From JABWBD01 sp040768665 (lineage in GTDB: Bacteria; Planctomycetota; Planctomycetia; Pirellulales; Thermoguttaceae), in assembly GCA_040768665.1 (NCBI GenBank), contig JAXGMN010000069.1:1-54748 (forward strand): a stretch of DNA of 54,748 nt, given 5' to 3'. The notes beneath the pieces were generated by a model. It was not told the origin of the DNA. It ran no database searches and was given only the letters and a program-made list of their open reading frames with translations. Positions within the stretch are counted from its first letter, which is position 1; each line of letters opens with the position of its first letter. The position numbers were made by a program, and so were the translations under genes. Shown here piece after piece: positions 9,109 through 17,614 of this stretch.

Positions 9109-12100
9109 GTATTCTGAAGAATTGTCAACGACGCCGGCAAATCACGTTCGAAACGCTCGAACCGCGAACACTGCTGGCCGGCGATATCAGCCTCGTCCGC
9201 TACTTCGACACCTGGGACGCCGGGATTATCCCCAGCACGGACGTAGCCGGCATTGCCTATCATGAACCTTCCGGCCATCTCTACCTGGCCGATTCCGAGA
9301 TCAATGAACTCCCCGAATACTTCAACGGAAACAACCTCTTCGAGGTGTCGCTGACGGGCGACGAGATCTATCGGGAAATCGCCAGCAACAACGACGAGCC
9401 GACCGGTATCACCTACAATACCTTCGACGGCTACTTCTACGTCACCAACGACGATAAGAAGACCCTCACGCGTTATGACGACCGGTTGAACACCCCGCTG
9501 GCCGTTGTCGACACGCGTGACGCGGTCCAAAACGCCACGGACCCGGAAGGCATCACCTCTGACCCCATTACCGGACTGTTGTTCGTTGCCGACGGGCACG
9601 ACGGCGGCCGCCAAGTGCTGGTCTACGATTCCAACCTGACTTTTCTGTACTACTTCTCGGTGGCGTCCCACGTGGATGACGCCGAAGGAATTGCGCTTCA
9701 CCCCACGCGCCGCCACCTATTCCTGGTATCGGCGCTGAACGGCAAGGTGTTCGAGTACACGATCGACGGCAATTTCGTCGACGAGTACGACATCAGCCAC
9801 TTCGCGCCGCAGCCGAAGGCGCCGCAGGGGTTGACGTTTGCGCCCACATCGGATCCGAACGACGACCCAGGCGCCGTGTCGCTCTACATCGCCGACGGCG
9901 GCTGGGACAACCAGCCGGACGGTCGCGTCTACGAGGCGCACATCGCCGGAGAAGAGCCGCTACAAAACATGGCCCCGCTGGTATTCGCGGGCAGCAATCA
10001 GATGGTCGGTCTCCTCGACCCGTCGGTTCCTCCCGTGGCATCGCTCGACGCGACGGTGATCGACGACGGCAGACCTATCCCGCCGGGCGCGCTGTCCACC
10101 CAGTGGACGATGGTCAGCGGACCGGCAATGGCTGCCTTCGACGACGCTTCGGCCGTCGACACCACCGTGACCCTACCGGCCGCGGGAACCTATATCTTGC
10201 GGCTGACGGCGCACGACGGCGCATTGGCCACCAGCGACGAATTGACTGTCACCGTCTATGAAGGCATTCTGGAGAGCCTCGAGGTGCGGGTGGCGGCAAG
10301 TTCGGACGACGCCGAAGAGAGGGTGTCCTCGAGGTTCGTGACGACCACCAGCACCGACCTGGACATCATCGTCGACGAGAAAGGCCGGCAGCAGATCGTG
10401 GGGCTGCGTTTCAACGGCCTGGCGATCCCGCCCGGATCCACGATCCGCAGCGCGTCGATTCAGTTCCTCGCCGACCAAATCAACACCGAATATACCTCGT
10501 TGGCGATTCAAGGCGAGGCGACGGATGATGCGGCAACGTTCACGACAGCCTACGGCGACCTTTCCTCCCGGATACGAACGGCTGCTTCGGTCTCCTGGTT
10601 CCCGCCGGTCTGGACGCGCGTAGGAGAAGCGGGATCCGCACAGCGAACCTCGGATATTTCCTCGGTGATCCAGGAGATTGTCGATCGCCCGGGCTGGTCC
10701 GGCGGCAATTCCCTGGCGGTCCTCATCACCGGTGATGGTGTGCGAACGGCGGAAGCCTACGACGGCAGATCTGAATTCGCCCCTTTGCTCTACCTTGAAT
10801 TCTCCCATCCACTCCCGGGACGGAACATGGCTCCGCTGGTCGACGCCGGCGGTGATCGGATGATACTGGTACCCGAGTCATCAATTCCTGCCGTCGTGAT
10901 GCTCGATGCCACGGTGACGGACGACGGCATACCCAACCCGCCCGGGGCCGTGACCACACAGTGGACGATGGTCAGTGGACCGGCGATGGTCACTTTCGAC
11001 GACGAGTATGCCGTCGACACCACGGTAAGCCTGCCCGCCGCGGGAACCTATGTCCTGCGCTTGACCGCCAACGACGGCGAGTTGGCCGCTGGCGACGAGC
11101 TGACGATCACCGTCGAGCAAAGCGTGGTGGAGAGCATCGCGGTCCGGGTCGCCGCAAGTTCGGACGACGCCGAAGAAAGGGTGTCGTCCCGCTTCGTCAC
11201 GACGACCAGCACCGACCTGGACGTGGTTGTCGACGAGAAGGGACGGCAGCAGATCGTAGGGCTGCGATTCAACGGTGTGGCCATTCCGCATGGAGCGACG
11301 ATCCTCCGGGCCTCGATCCAGTTCCAGGCCGACGAGATCAACACCGAATCCACCTCCTTGGCGATTCAGGGCGAGGCGACGGATCACGCGGCCACCTTTG
11401 TGGCAATCGATGGAGACGTCTCTTCCCGGTCCCGAACGATAGCTTCCGTGCCGTGGTTTCCCGCGCCTTGGGCGACGATCGGTGAAGCGGGGTTCGCCCA
11501 GCAAACGCCGGACCTCTCCGCCGTGATCCAGGAAGTCGTCGATCGCCCAGGTTGGACCGGCGGAAGTTCTTTGGCGATCCTCATCACCGGCAACGGGGTG
11601 CGAACCGCGGAAGCCTACGACGGCAAGCCCGACGCCGCCCCCTTGCTCTACGTCGAGTTCTCCACTTCCGAGCCGGGAGAGAACATCGCGCCGGTGGTCG
11701 ATGCGGGCGGCGATCAAGTGTTGGTCGTGCCCGACCTCTCGACCCCTGCCGTGGCGCTGTTGGATGCGACGGTGGCGGACGACGGCCAGCCGATCCCGCC
11801 GGGGTTCGTGACGAAACAGTGGACGATGGTCAGTGGACCGGCGATGGTCACCTTCGACGACCCGTACGCCGTCGACACGGCGGTAAGCCTGCCGGCCGCG
11901 GGGACGTATGTCCTGCGTTTGACCGCCGACGACGGGGACCTGGTCGCCGACGACGATGTGACCATCACCGTCGAGGAAGGTCTCCTCGAGAGCTTCGAGG
12001 TTCGGGTCGCGACAAGCTCGGACGACGCGGAAGAAAGAGTGTCGTCCGGCTTCGTGACGACGACCAGCACCGACTTGGACGTGGTCGTCGACGAGAAGGG

Positions 12101-13679
12101 CCGGGAACAGATCGTCGGATTGCGATTCAACGGCATGGCGATCCCCCGGGGCGCCACGATCGAAAGTGCTACCCTTCAATTCCAGGCCGACGAGGTGAAC
12201 CTCGAGGCCGCGTCGCTGACGATTCAGGGCGAAGCGAGCGACCATGCCGCGACCTTCACGGCAATCGATCGCGACATTTCCTCGCGGCCCCGAACGATTG
12301 CCTCGGTGCCGTGGTCTCCGGAGCCCTGGACAAAGGTGGGAGAAGAGGGACCCGCCCAGCAAACCTCGGACATCTCGGACGTGATCCGGGAAATCGTCAA
12401 CCGGCCGGGCTGGGCCAGCGGCAATTCCCTGGCAATCCTCGTCACCGGCAGCGGCGTGCGAACCGCGGAAGCCTACGACGGCAAGGCCGCCGGGGCCCCT
12501 TTGCTTCGCGTCAAGTTCTCCAGTTTGCAGCCCGCTCAAAATACGGCGCCGCTGGTCGATGCTGGCGGGGACCAAGTCATCGTGGTGCCCGATCTCTCGG
12601 CCCCTGCCGTGGTACTGTTGGATGCGACGGTAACCGACGACGGCCGGCCGACCCCGCCGGGGATGGTAACGCAGCGATGGACCATGGTCAGCGGACCGGC
12701 GATGGCAGCCTTCGACGACGAACTCGCCGTGGACACGACGGTAAACCTGCCAGCCGCAGGCACTTATGTCCTGCGATTGACGGCCGACGACGGGGAATTG
12801 GCTGCCGGCGATGAGTTGACCATTATCGTTCAGGAAGGCGTGCTGGAGACGTTCAACGTTCAGATCTCGGCGAGTTCCGACGACGCGGAAGAGAGAATTT
12901 CCTCCGGAATAATGTATCTCACCAGCACCGACCTCGACATGGTGCTCGACAAAGGTCTGGACGTGATTGTGGGGTTGCGATTTAACAGCATGGCGATCCC
13001 GCAGGGGGCCACGATCCAGAGCGCCTACCTTCAGTTCCAGGCGGACGAGGTGAATGTCGATTCCGCATCGCTGGCGGTTCAGGGCGAGGCGGCGGATCAC
13101 GCCGCGACGTTCACGGAAACCAACGGCGACCTCTCTTCCCGGCCCCGAACGACGGCCTCGACGCCGTGGTCGCCGGAGCCGTGGACGAGGGTCGGAGAAG
13201 CAGGCCCCGCCCAGCAATCGCCGGACATCTTTGCGGTGATTCAGGAAATCGTCGATCGGCCGGGGTGGACCAGCGGCAACTCCCTGGCCATTCTCATCAC
13301 CGGCAGTGGATTGCGAATCGCGGAAGCCTACGACGGCCGACCCGACGCCGCGGCCTTGCTCCAGGTCGTTTTCTCGACCGGCGGCGGAGCGTCTGCCCCG
13401 CTCACGATGGCGCCGTTTGCCGTGGTGCTGACGACCGAGGATCAGACGGTCCCCGAGCCGATCAGTTTCGTCGTCCTGGACGAGTTTTGGTGGGTTCTCG
13501 GCGAGCAGGAGAATCATCCTTTACACATTACCGTATCTTCAGACGACGCTGTTGTACTGCGTTTCGATGGCATAGTGCTTGACCTCCAGGCAGATGAGGG
13601 CGAGGAGGAAGTTTCCGGCGGCCTGCACGGCATGGCGGCACCGTTGGTCGACAGTTTCTTCAACGAGTTGGGGACCTAA
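9105..13679 (+). CDS. LEPR-XLL giant surface protein, second paralogue with strict Ig-D alternation
   Basis: 1524 aa. The start is GTG 9105, overlapping the previous TGA (GTGA), which gives RRRQITFETLEPRTLLAGD within the first 25 residues, matching the LEPR-XLL head of the gene before it. The same beta-propeller follows (about residues 25-285), then four exact pairs of K319L/PKD-like Ig and DNRLRE/CBM-like D module, about 860 bp per pair, and a C-terminal domain shared with the upstream paralogue (WVLGEQE, VDSFFNELGT). It is clearly a tandem duplicate of the upstream gene, with modules reshuffled. It is likely exported; the sequence shows no enzymatic residues. Co-translation with the upstream gene suggests the two are made together, perhaps as partners in one surface structure. 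The next kinase-like gene begins one base after its stop. Confidence 0.9.
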   Translation: MSILKNCQRRRQITFETLEPRTLLAGDISLVRYFDTWDAGIIPSTDVAGIAYHEPSGHLYLADSEINELPEYFNGNNLFEVSLTGDEIYREIASNNDEPTGITYNTFDGYFYVTNDDKKTLTRYDDRLNTPLAVVDTRDAVQNATDPEGITSDPITGLLFVADGHDGGRQVLVYDSNLTFLYYFSVASHVDDAEGIALHPTRRHLFLVSALNGKVFEYTIDGNFVDEYDISHFAPQPKAPQGLTFAPTSDPNDDPGAVSLYIADGGWDNQPDGRVYEAHIAGEEPLQNMAPLVFAGSNQMVGLLDPSVPPVASLDATVIDDGRPIPPGALSTQWTMVSGPAMAAFDDASAVDTTVTLPAAGTYILRLTAHDGALATSDELTVTVYEGILESLEVRVAASSDDAEERVSSRFVTTTSTDLDIIVDEKGRQQIVGLRFNGLAIPPGSTIRSASIQFLADQINTEYTSLAIQGEATDDAATFTTAYGDLSSRIRTAASVSWFPPVWTRVGEAGSAQRTSDISSVIQEIVDRPGWSGGNSLAVLITGDGVRTAEAYDGRSEFAPLLYLEFSHPLPGRNMAPLVDAGGDRMILVPESSIPAVVMLDATVTDDGIPNPPGAVTTQWTMVSGPAMVTFDDEYAVDTTVSLPAAGTYVLRLTANDGELAAGDELTITVEQSVVESIAVRVAASSDDAEERVSSRFVTTTSTDLDVVVDEKGRQQIVGLRFNGVAIPHGATILRASIQFQADEINTESTSLAIQGEATDHAATFVAIDGDVSSRSRTIASVPWFPAPWATIGEAGFAQQTPDLSAVIQEVVDRPGWTGGSSLAILITGNGVRTAEAYDGKPDAAPLLYVEFSTSEPGENIAPVVDAGGDQVLVVPDLSTPAVALLDATVADDGQPIPPGFVTKQWTMVSGPAMVTFDDPYAVDTAVSLPAAGTYVLRLTADDGDLVADDDVTITVEEGLLESFEVRVATSSDDAEERVSSGFVTTTSTDLDVVVDEKGREQIVGLRFNGMAIPRGATIESATLQFQADEVNLEAASLTIQGEASDHAATFTAIDRDISSRPRTIASVPWSPEPWTKVGEEGPAQQTSDISDVIREIVNRPGWASGNSLAILVTGSGVRTAEAYDGKAAGAPLLRVKFSSLQPAQNTAPLVDAGGDQVIVVPDLSAPAVVLLDATVTDDGRPTPPGMVTQRWTMVSGPAMAAFDDELAVDTTVNLPAAGTYVLRLTADDGELAAGDELTIIVQEGVLETFNVQISASSDDAEERISSGIMYLTSTDLDMVLDKGLDVIVGLRFNSMAIPQGATIQSAYLQFQADEVNVDSASLAVQGEAADHAATFTETNGDLSSRPRTTASTPWSPEPWTRVGEAGPAQQSPDIFAVIQEIVDRPGWTSGNSLAILITGSGLRIAEAYDGRPDAAALLQVVFSTGGGASAPLTMAPFAVVLTTEDQTVPEPISFVVLDEFWWVLGEQENHPLHITVSSDDAVVLRFDGIVLDLQADEGEEEVSGGLHGMAAPLVDSFFNELGT
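9961..13377 (+). repeat. Four tandem Ig-D module pairs in the second LEPR-XLL protein
   Basis: Approximate limits: Ig 9961-10260, D 10264-10803; Ig 10822-11119, D 11125-11664; Ig 11683-11980, D 11986-12525; Ig 12538-12834, D 12838-13377. The period is about 860 bp. Copies two and three share long DNA runs, for instance around the EERVSS-FVTTTSTDLD coding stretch, which points to recent duplication or gene conversion. Confidence 0.85.
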
Positions 13680-13680
13680 A

Positions 13681-14826
13681 ATGTCCACGCAATTTCAAGA
13701 GCGCGAGCACCCGAAATCTTCGATGAAGGAGGGCTCGTGCGAACGAATTCTGGAGACGCTGAAAGAACAAGGCGTAGCTTTCAGCCTCGAAAGTGGCGGC
13801 CAACGACGCAGTCCGGACGTTTCGGGCGGCCCGCGGGAGTTGATACTGTTGGTAAACCGTGACAACACCCAGCGGACCGAAGCGGTCCTGAGCTCGCTGG
13901 GGTTCAAGCGAGCGTTGAGTACGACGACTGGGTCGTGGCCCCTGGATTGTCACTTCGTAGGATGGGACTCCGGTCGCGATGATTTCCTGCGTCTTCACGT
14001 CCACTACCGACCTGCGACCCGGGAGAATAGCTCATCAGACGGCGGCTGTCCGCTTGCGAAGTCGTGGTCGCGTCCCCGGGGCCGCCAGGAACGAATGCGT
14101 TTGACCTCGGGCGGAGCCTTGATCGCGGTGGTGGGGAGCGACGGCGCCGGAAAATCCACGGTTCTTTCCCAGTGCGAGCGTTGGCTGAGCGGGGTATTCC
14201 ATGTCAGGAAGGTCCACGCCGGTAAGCCGCCGACGACCTGGCTGACCTTTCCCTGCTCCCTCGCCCTGGCGCTATTTCGCGGGGTCAGGCGATGGCGGAG
14301 CTCCCGGGCCCAACCTGCCGCGGACAGCACAGTCCACTTCGCTTCCGAATCCGGTGAAGCCTCGCTGGCTTACGCTCTGCGAGCCGTCATCCTCGCGTGG
14401 GAGCGGCGTCAACTGCTCGTTCGCTGCGGTCGTTTGGCCGCGAAGGGCCGACTCGTTCTCTGCGACCGCTATCCATCGGATACGTCCGGTGCGATGGACA
14501 GCCCGCGTCTGTGCGTCAGCCTTGATCGCAGGGGAGGCTTCGCTGCGATACGCAACGGGTTGGCCCGGATCGAAGCGCGGTTGTACAGGCAGATTCCCCC
14601 GCCCGACGTTGTACTGCGACTTTCTGTGTCGCTCGATACGGCCAAGCAGCGAAATCGCGACCGTCCGCAAAGCGAACGGGACGACGAAGGGTTCATCGAG
14701 TTTCGGCACCGCCACAACGTCCCGTGGCAGAAGTCCGGAACACAGTACGTCCACGACATTCTCGCCGATGGCAGCCTGGCGGACACCGTTCGGGCGGCGA
14801 AAGAGGCCATCTGGCGTTCGGTCTGA
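13681..14826 (+). CDS. Thymidylate-kinase-like P-loop protein with truncated N-terminal nucleotidyltransferase-like domain
   Basis: About 381 aa. The frame is open from 13579, but I start at ATG 13681, one base after the preceding stop, with GGGGA six bases upstream. It is a paralogue of the protein at 2459-3940. The N-terminal part (about 1-135) retains only a shortened remnant of the nucleotidyltransferase-like half (ELILLVNRDNTQRTEAVLSS, then LDCHFVGWDSGRDDFLRLHV). The kinase half is intact: Walker A VVGSDGAGKSTVL near residues 147-159, LVLCDRYPSDT (the DRY motif of TMP-kinase-like enzymes) near 260, and an arginine-rich LID (KQRNRDRPQSERDDEGF) near 320. It is therefore probably the active kinase of the locus and the partner of the paralogue that lost these motifs. 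The substrate is unknown. Confidence 0.8.
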   Translation: MSTQFQEREHPKSSMKEGSCERILETLKEQGVAFSLESGGQRRSPDVSGGPRELILLVNRDNTQRTEAVLSSLGFKRALSTTTGSWPLDCHFVGWDSGRDDFLRLHVHYRPATRENSSSDGGCPLAKSWSRPRGRQERMRLTSGGALIAVVGSDGAGKSTVLSQCERWLSGVFHVRKVHAGKPPTTWLTFPCSLALALFRGVRRWRSSRAQPAADSTVHFASESGEASLAYALRAVILAWERRQLLVRCGRLAAKGRLVLCDRYPSDTSGAMDSPRLCVSLDRRGGFAAIRNGLARIEARLYRQIPPPDVVLRLSVSLDTAKQRNRDRPQSERDDEGFIEFRHRHNVPWQKSGTQYVHDILADGSLADTVRAAKEAIWRSV

Positions 14827-14877
14827 CCGGTTTGGAGAGCTGGCCGTCGACTTCGAGGTCTAACAGCTCAGCTCACA

Positions 14878-16248
14878 CTACGGACCCGCGGCGCCCACCG
14901 TCCCGACGGTCCGGCTGGTCTTGATGACGTCGGAGAAGATCCGCAGCGTCAGCACGTCGGAGAAGAAGTAGCGGGCAATGGCTTCGTCCGGGGTCTCCTG
15001 CAAGATCAACACGTCGCCTGCCTGAACCAGCAATGCTTCCCGCCGATCTCGCAGCGCCTGGGCGAGGTCCACGTTGATGGGTACTTGCCGCCCGTCGGGC
15101 GTGCGCCGCAGTACGGTGAGCAATGTCGGCGAAGGTCTGCCGATCCCGGGGGCCACGATCTCACCCTGCAGGTTGTCGATGGCAACGCCACCGTTGTTCA
15201 GCGTGCCGCCGACCAGCGCGATCGCTTCCACGACATCCAGATCGTAGTCGCGAGGCAGCAGGAACTCGCCAGGCGGCAAATAGCCGCCCGTATAGAACAT
15301 CTCGACATCGCGGTCTCGAACGTAAACGACGTCGCCGCTATGCAGGATCACGTCTTGCGGCCCGAAAGGCAGCGGTTGGCCCGGTGGAACGAACAGCGGG
15401 ATCCGAATGCTGTAGCCGTCGGCTCCGCCCGGTGGCATGGCGTTGACATACGAGGCAACCGGCGGCTCCCGTCGTTCGATGATGATTTCCGGGGCGGCGT
15501 TGGGTCCGGGCAAGCCGCCACTTCGCAAAAGGGCATTGAGAACGTCATTCTCGTAGACAGGCAGGTCGAGAACAATGCCGATGCCGCTTTCATTTCTGTC
15601 GAAGATCCGGTCGATCCCACCCCGCACCGATCGCGTGCTCCGGAGGATCCCCTCCCGCTTTACGGTTACGTTCGTGTCCCCTCGATCCTCTCGCACCACC
15701 ATGATTCGCTCGGTGCGAGGGCGAAGGAGTGTGACCAGGACACGCTCGAGGCCCGGCGTGAGAATCGCGGGCGGTGCCACGTACGCGGCTTTCACTGCCT
15801 GCTCCGCTTCGGCCACTGTAAGCCCCTCGACAGGGACGGGCGCGACCAGCGGCAGGGGCAGTGTGCCGTCTTCACGCACCGGGATGGGAAAGCCTGGAGC
15901 CGGTGGCAGGTCAGCAGCATCGGCCAGGTACAGAGGGATCGGCTCGCTCGGGTTGCCCAATACGCCTTCGACGTAAACGCTCAATACGTCGCCCGGAGCA
16001 ATGCGAAAAACATCCGGCCTCTCTTGGCCCAAGAGAATCAGCGGGATCTGGACTTTCCCCTCTTTCGTTGGGGCAAGCAACTCGGGCGGAAGGCGATGCA
16101 CGGGGATTCCGTGGGCCACGGGGTTCGTCACCGCCGCGCAGCCCAGAAAACTGCCGAAGACGAGACCGAATAAGACCGCCCAGAGGACGCGGCCCGGCAG
16201 CCGTCCGTATTTCCCGCCTTCCGTGTCGTTCGTGTAAGTCGCTTCCAT
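14878..16248 (-). CDS. Wza-type polysaccharide export lipoprotein
   Basis: 456 aa from ATG 16248. The longer open frame to 16881 is Arg/Pro-rich shadow of the upstream gene and is rejected. Residues 1-37 form a lipoprotein signal peptide with hydrophobic core VLWAVLFGLVFGSFLGC, putting Cys37 at the lipobox. A polysaccharide biosynthesis/export domain follows (about 80-180: VFRIAPGDVLSVYVEGVLG, then PVREDGTLPLPLVAPVPVEG and LTVAEAEQAVKAAYV). SLBB-like segments follow, the last near VEAIALVGGTLNNGGVAID. Such proteins form or line the outer-membrane exit for capsular or exopolysaccharide. It lies downstream of a small lipoprotein gene on the same strand and converges with the kinase/LEPR-XLL block, so that block probably adjoins an exopolysaccharide locus. 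No glycosyltransferase is visible inside the window. Confidence 0.88.
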   Translation of the reverse strand: MEATYTNDTEGGKYGRLPGRVLWAVLFGLVFGSFLGCAAVTNPVAHGIPVHRLPPELLAPTKEGKVQIPLILLGQERPDVFRIAPGDVLSVYVEGVLGNPSEPIPLYLADAADLPPAPGFPIPVREDGTLPLPLVAPVPVEGLTVAEAEQAVKAAYVAPPAILTPGLERVLVTLLRPRTERIMVVREDRGDTNVTVKREGILRSTRSVRGGIDRIFDRNESGIGIVLDLPVYENDVLNALLRSGGLPGPNAAPEIIIERREPPVASYVNAMPPGGADGYSIRIPLFVPPGQPLPFGPQDVILHSGDVVYVRDRDVEMFYTGGYLPPGEFLLPRDYDLDVVEAIALVGGTLNNGGVAIDNLQGEIVAPGIGRPSPTLLTVLRRTPDGRQVPINVDLAQALRDRREALLVQAGDVLILQETPDEAIARYFFSDVLTLRIFSDVIKTSRTVGTVGAAGP

Positions 16249-16285
16249 TGCCTGATACCGCCGGGGATCAAGTACCGATTCTGGG

Positions 16286-16984
16286 TCAGATTGTCGAGCT
16301 TTCCGCACCTCTTGCGGCCCAAGGATTGAGAAGGTCAAGCAATGAGCTTCTCGCGCCCGCTTGTGGATTGGAGAAGTCTTCAGGCAGCGGCGCCTTCGCC
16401 GGCTCGGGAACAGGAACATCCTCCGGCAGCGGTTGCACCACCGCTGGTTCGCCTCCGGGAAAGTCCGTTCGGGAACGGCTGGGAGCCGTTTCCCAACCGG
16501 GAGGGCCGGCGAGCGGAACTGACGGGCCCGCACAGGCATGGGAGGCCGGAACGACAGCGACGTGGTAGCGCCCTTGCGACATGGCAACTGCCGCACCGGC
16601 ACGATAGCCCTCGTACCAATGCTCCATCGCTTGGTGTCCCTCCGGGGTCTGCCAAGCGTCGTTCCAATAGTGTCTCGGTGGGACTGGTGGCGGGGCACCG
16701 GTTCCACCAAGATAGAGATATTCGGAATACCCGTCCTTGAAACCAGCTCCAAAGTGCAGCGATTGAGGGGGCAGTGCATGCACACTGGCAAATTGCGTCC
16801 ACGCCTGCTCCGCCATCTGGTAATAACGCACCCTCGCTCGGCTGTCGTCCTTACACTCACAGTAGGCGATCGGTTCCACAACCATCGTCCGGACGAATTT
16901 TCCGGTGATGGACTTTGCGGTCATGCCACATCCCGAACTGAGCAAGCAGGTTCCGATCAACAACCAGAATCCGGTTCTTCTCAT
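16286..16984 (-). CDS. Small lipoprotein of unknown function, upstream of the Wza-type gene
   Basis: About 232 aa from ATG 16984; ATG 17038 would add 18 residues. I prefer 16984 because it gives a normal lipoprotein signal: MRRTGFWLLIGTCLLSSGC with Cys19 and lipobox LSSGC. The body contains conserved-looking aromatic stretches (RYYQMAEQAWTQF, FGAGFKDGYSEYLYLGG, HYWNDAWQTPEGHQ, AMEHWYEGYRAG) and a proline-rich C-terminus. The F-x-x-GF-x-x-GY and WY-x-GY-x-x-G pairs look like repeats of a short helical motif around gene product residues 70-140. It lies 37 bp before the export lipoprotein on the same strand, so they are probably co-transcribed and may work together in polymer export. I do not recognise the family. 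Confidence 0.72.
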   Translation of the reverse strand: MRRTGFWLLIGTCLLSSGCGMTAKSITGKFVRTMVVEPIAYCECKDDSRARVRYYQMAEQAWTQFASVHALPPQSLHFGAGFKDGYSEYLYLGGTGAPPPVPPRHYWNDAWQTPEGHQAMEHWYEGYRAGAAVAMSQGRYHVAVVPASHACAGPSVPLAGPPGWETAPSRSRTDFPGGEPAVVQPLPEDVPVPEPAKAPLPEDFSNPQAGARSSLLDLLNPWAARGAESSTI

Positions 16985-17381
16985 TCTAAGCAGATCCCAG
17001 AACTGGTTATGATTGCTGTTTTTAGGTGCTGTCTGCATAAAGCATGCCCACCCATCGTCTTCGCCGACCTCTGGTGATCAGCTCCAGGCGTGCGGCCGAG
17101 TCGCCTTAACGAACCGGCCTCTGGTTCATTCAACCGCCAGCTCTAGCCCCGCGTCAGAAGGGGCTGGAACGTCCGGCACAATGATGACTATCGGTCCAAA
17201 TCTCACCCCTGCGATAGTCAAAATATTCGGACCTATCCATTCTACAGATCAGTAGTTGCGCACTTTAGACGACTGGGTAAACTGTACTGGTAACACACAG
17301 GCTCTCCCATCCCCGGACGAGCGAAAGTCACGCAATTCTCGGCAAACGACACCGCGACCGTTCAGACCCGCAGCCTGGGCT

Positions 17382-17469
17382 GATAAAAACGGGGACTGGC
17401 TCCGCAACATCTTGTGTGGTCGCTCTGGCTAAACCGCTATTAGTTGCGGTGCCTGTCCCCGTTTTTATC
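17382..17469. repeat. Type A palindromic element
   Basis: Outer arms GATAAAAACGGGGAC (17382-17396) and GTCCCCGTTTTTATC (17455-17469) are exact inverted repeats, with inner GGCTCCG and GGTGCCT. The palindrome can be extended outwards through imperfect arms to about 17368-17499. The same signature (GGGGACTGGCTCCG ... GGTGCCTGTCCCCG) recurs at 35055, and in degraded form at 22499, 28830 and 39110. Confidence 0.75.
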
Positions 17470-17496
17470 AAGTTTTTATCAGCCCACCCGCAGCCC

Positions 17497-17597
17497 GGGA
17501 CTGGTCCATTTTTCGACCAGTTCGAGGGTTTCGGTGTCAAAGACGTCGGCCGAAAACAGGGAGCTGGCCCCCTCTCTTCCACCCCGCGAACGGTTAC
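17497..17597. repeat. Type B palindromic element, left end missing
   Basis: GGGACTGGTCCATTTTTCG followed by GGCCGAAAACAGG and CCTCTCTTCCACCCCG, and the right terminal arm CGCGAACGGTTAC (17585-17597). It matches full copies at 30181-30303 and 42237-42360 but lacks the left GTAACCGTTCACG arm and abuts a type A element. Confidence 0.7.
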
Positions 17598-17614
17598 AGC
17601 GACACCAGATCCCG

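Larger units (their letters stand above)
16985..17614. other. Intergenic region with repeats and divergent/convergent gene ends
   Basis: About 630 bp. The part 17039-17340 should hold the promoter of the lipoprotein/export pair on the minus strand; it includes an A/T-richer stretch at 17210-17300, but I could not settle on -35/-10 boxes. The part 17368-17597 consists of two palindromic elements described separately. Confidence 0.6.

Noticed and set aside
5644..13377. Periodic repeats considered as a CRISPR or satellite array
   Set aside because: The period is hundreds of bases, the units are coding in one frame and encode Ig and D domains.
10881..13517. Open frame of 878 codons on the minus strand across the second LEPR-XLL gene
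   Set aside because: Same mirror effect of the repeated modules; no signal peptide or family motif.
15085..16173. 362-codon plus-strand frame over the export lipoprotein gene
   Set aside because: It is antisense to a well-supported gene and shows no domain.
16249..16881. N-terminal extension of the Wza-type gene
   Set aside because: The extension is Arg/Pro/Ser-rich, antisense-frame shadow of the lipoprotein gene, and the signal peptide with lipobox begins at ATG 16248.
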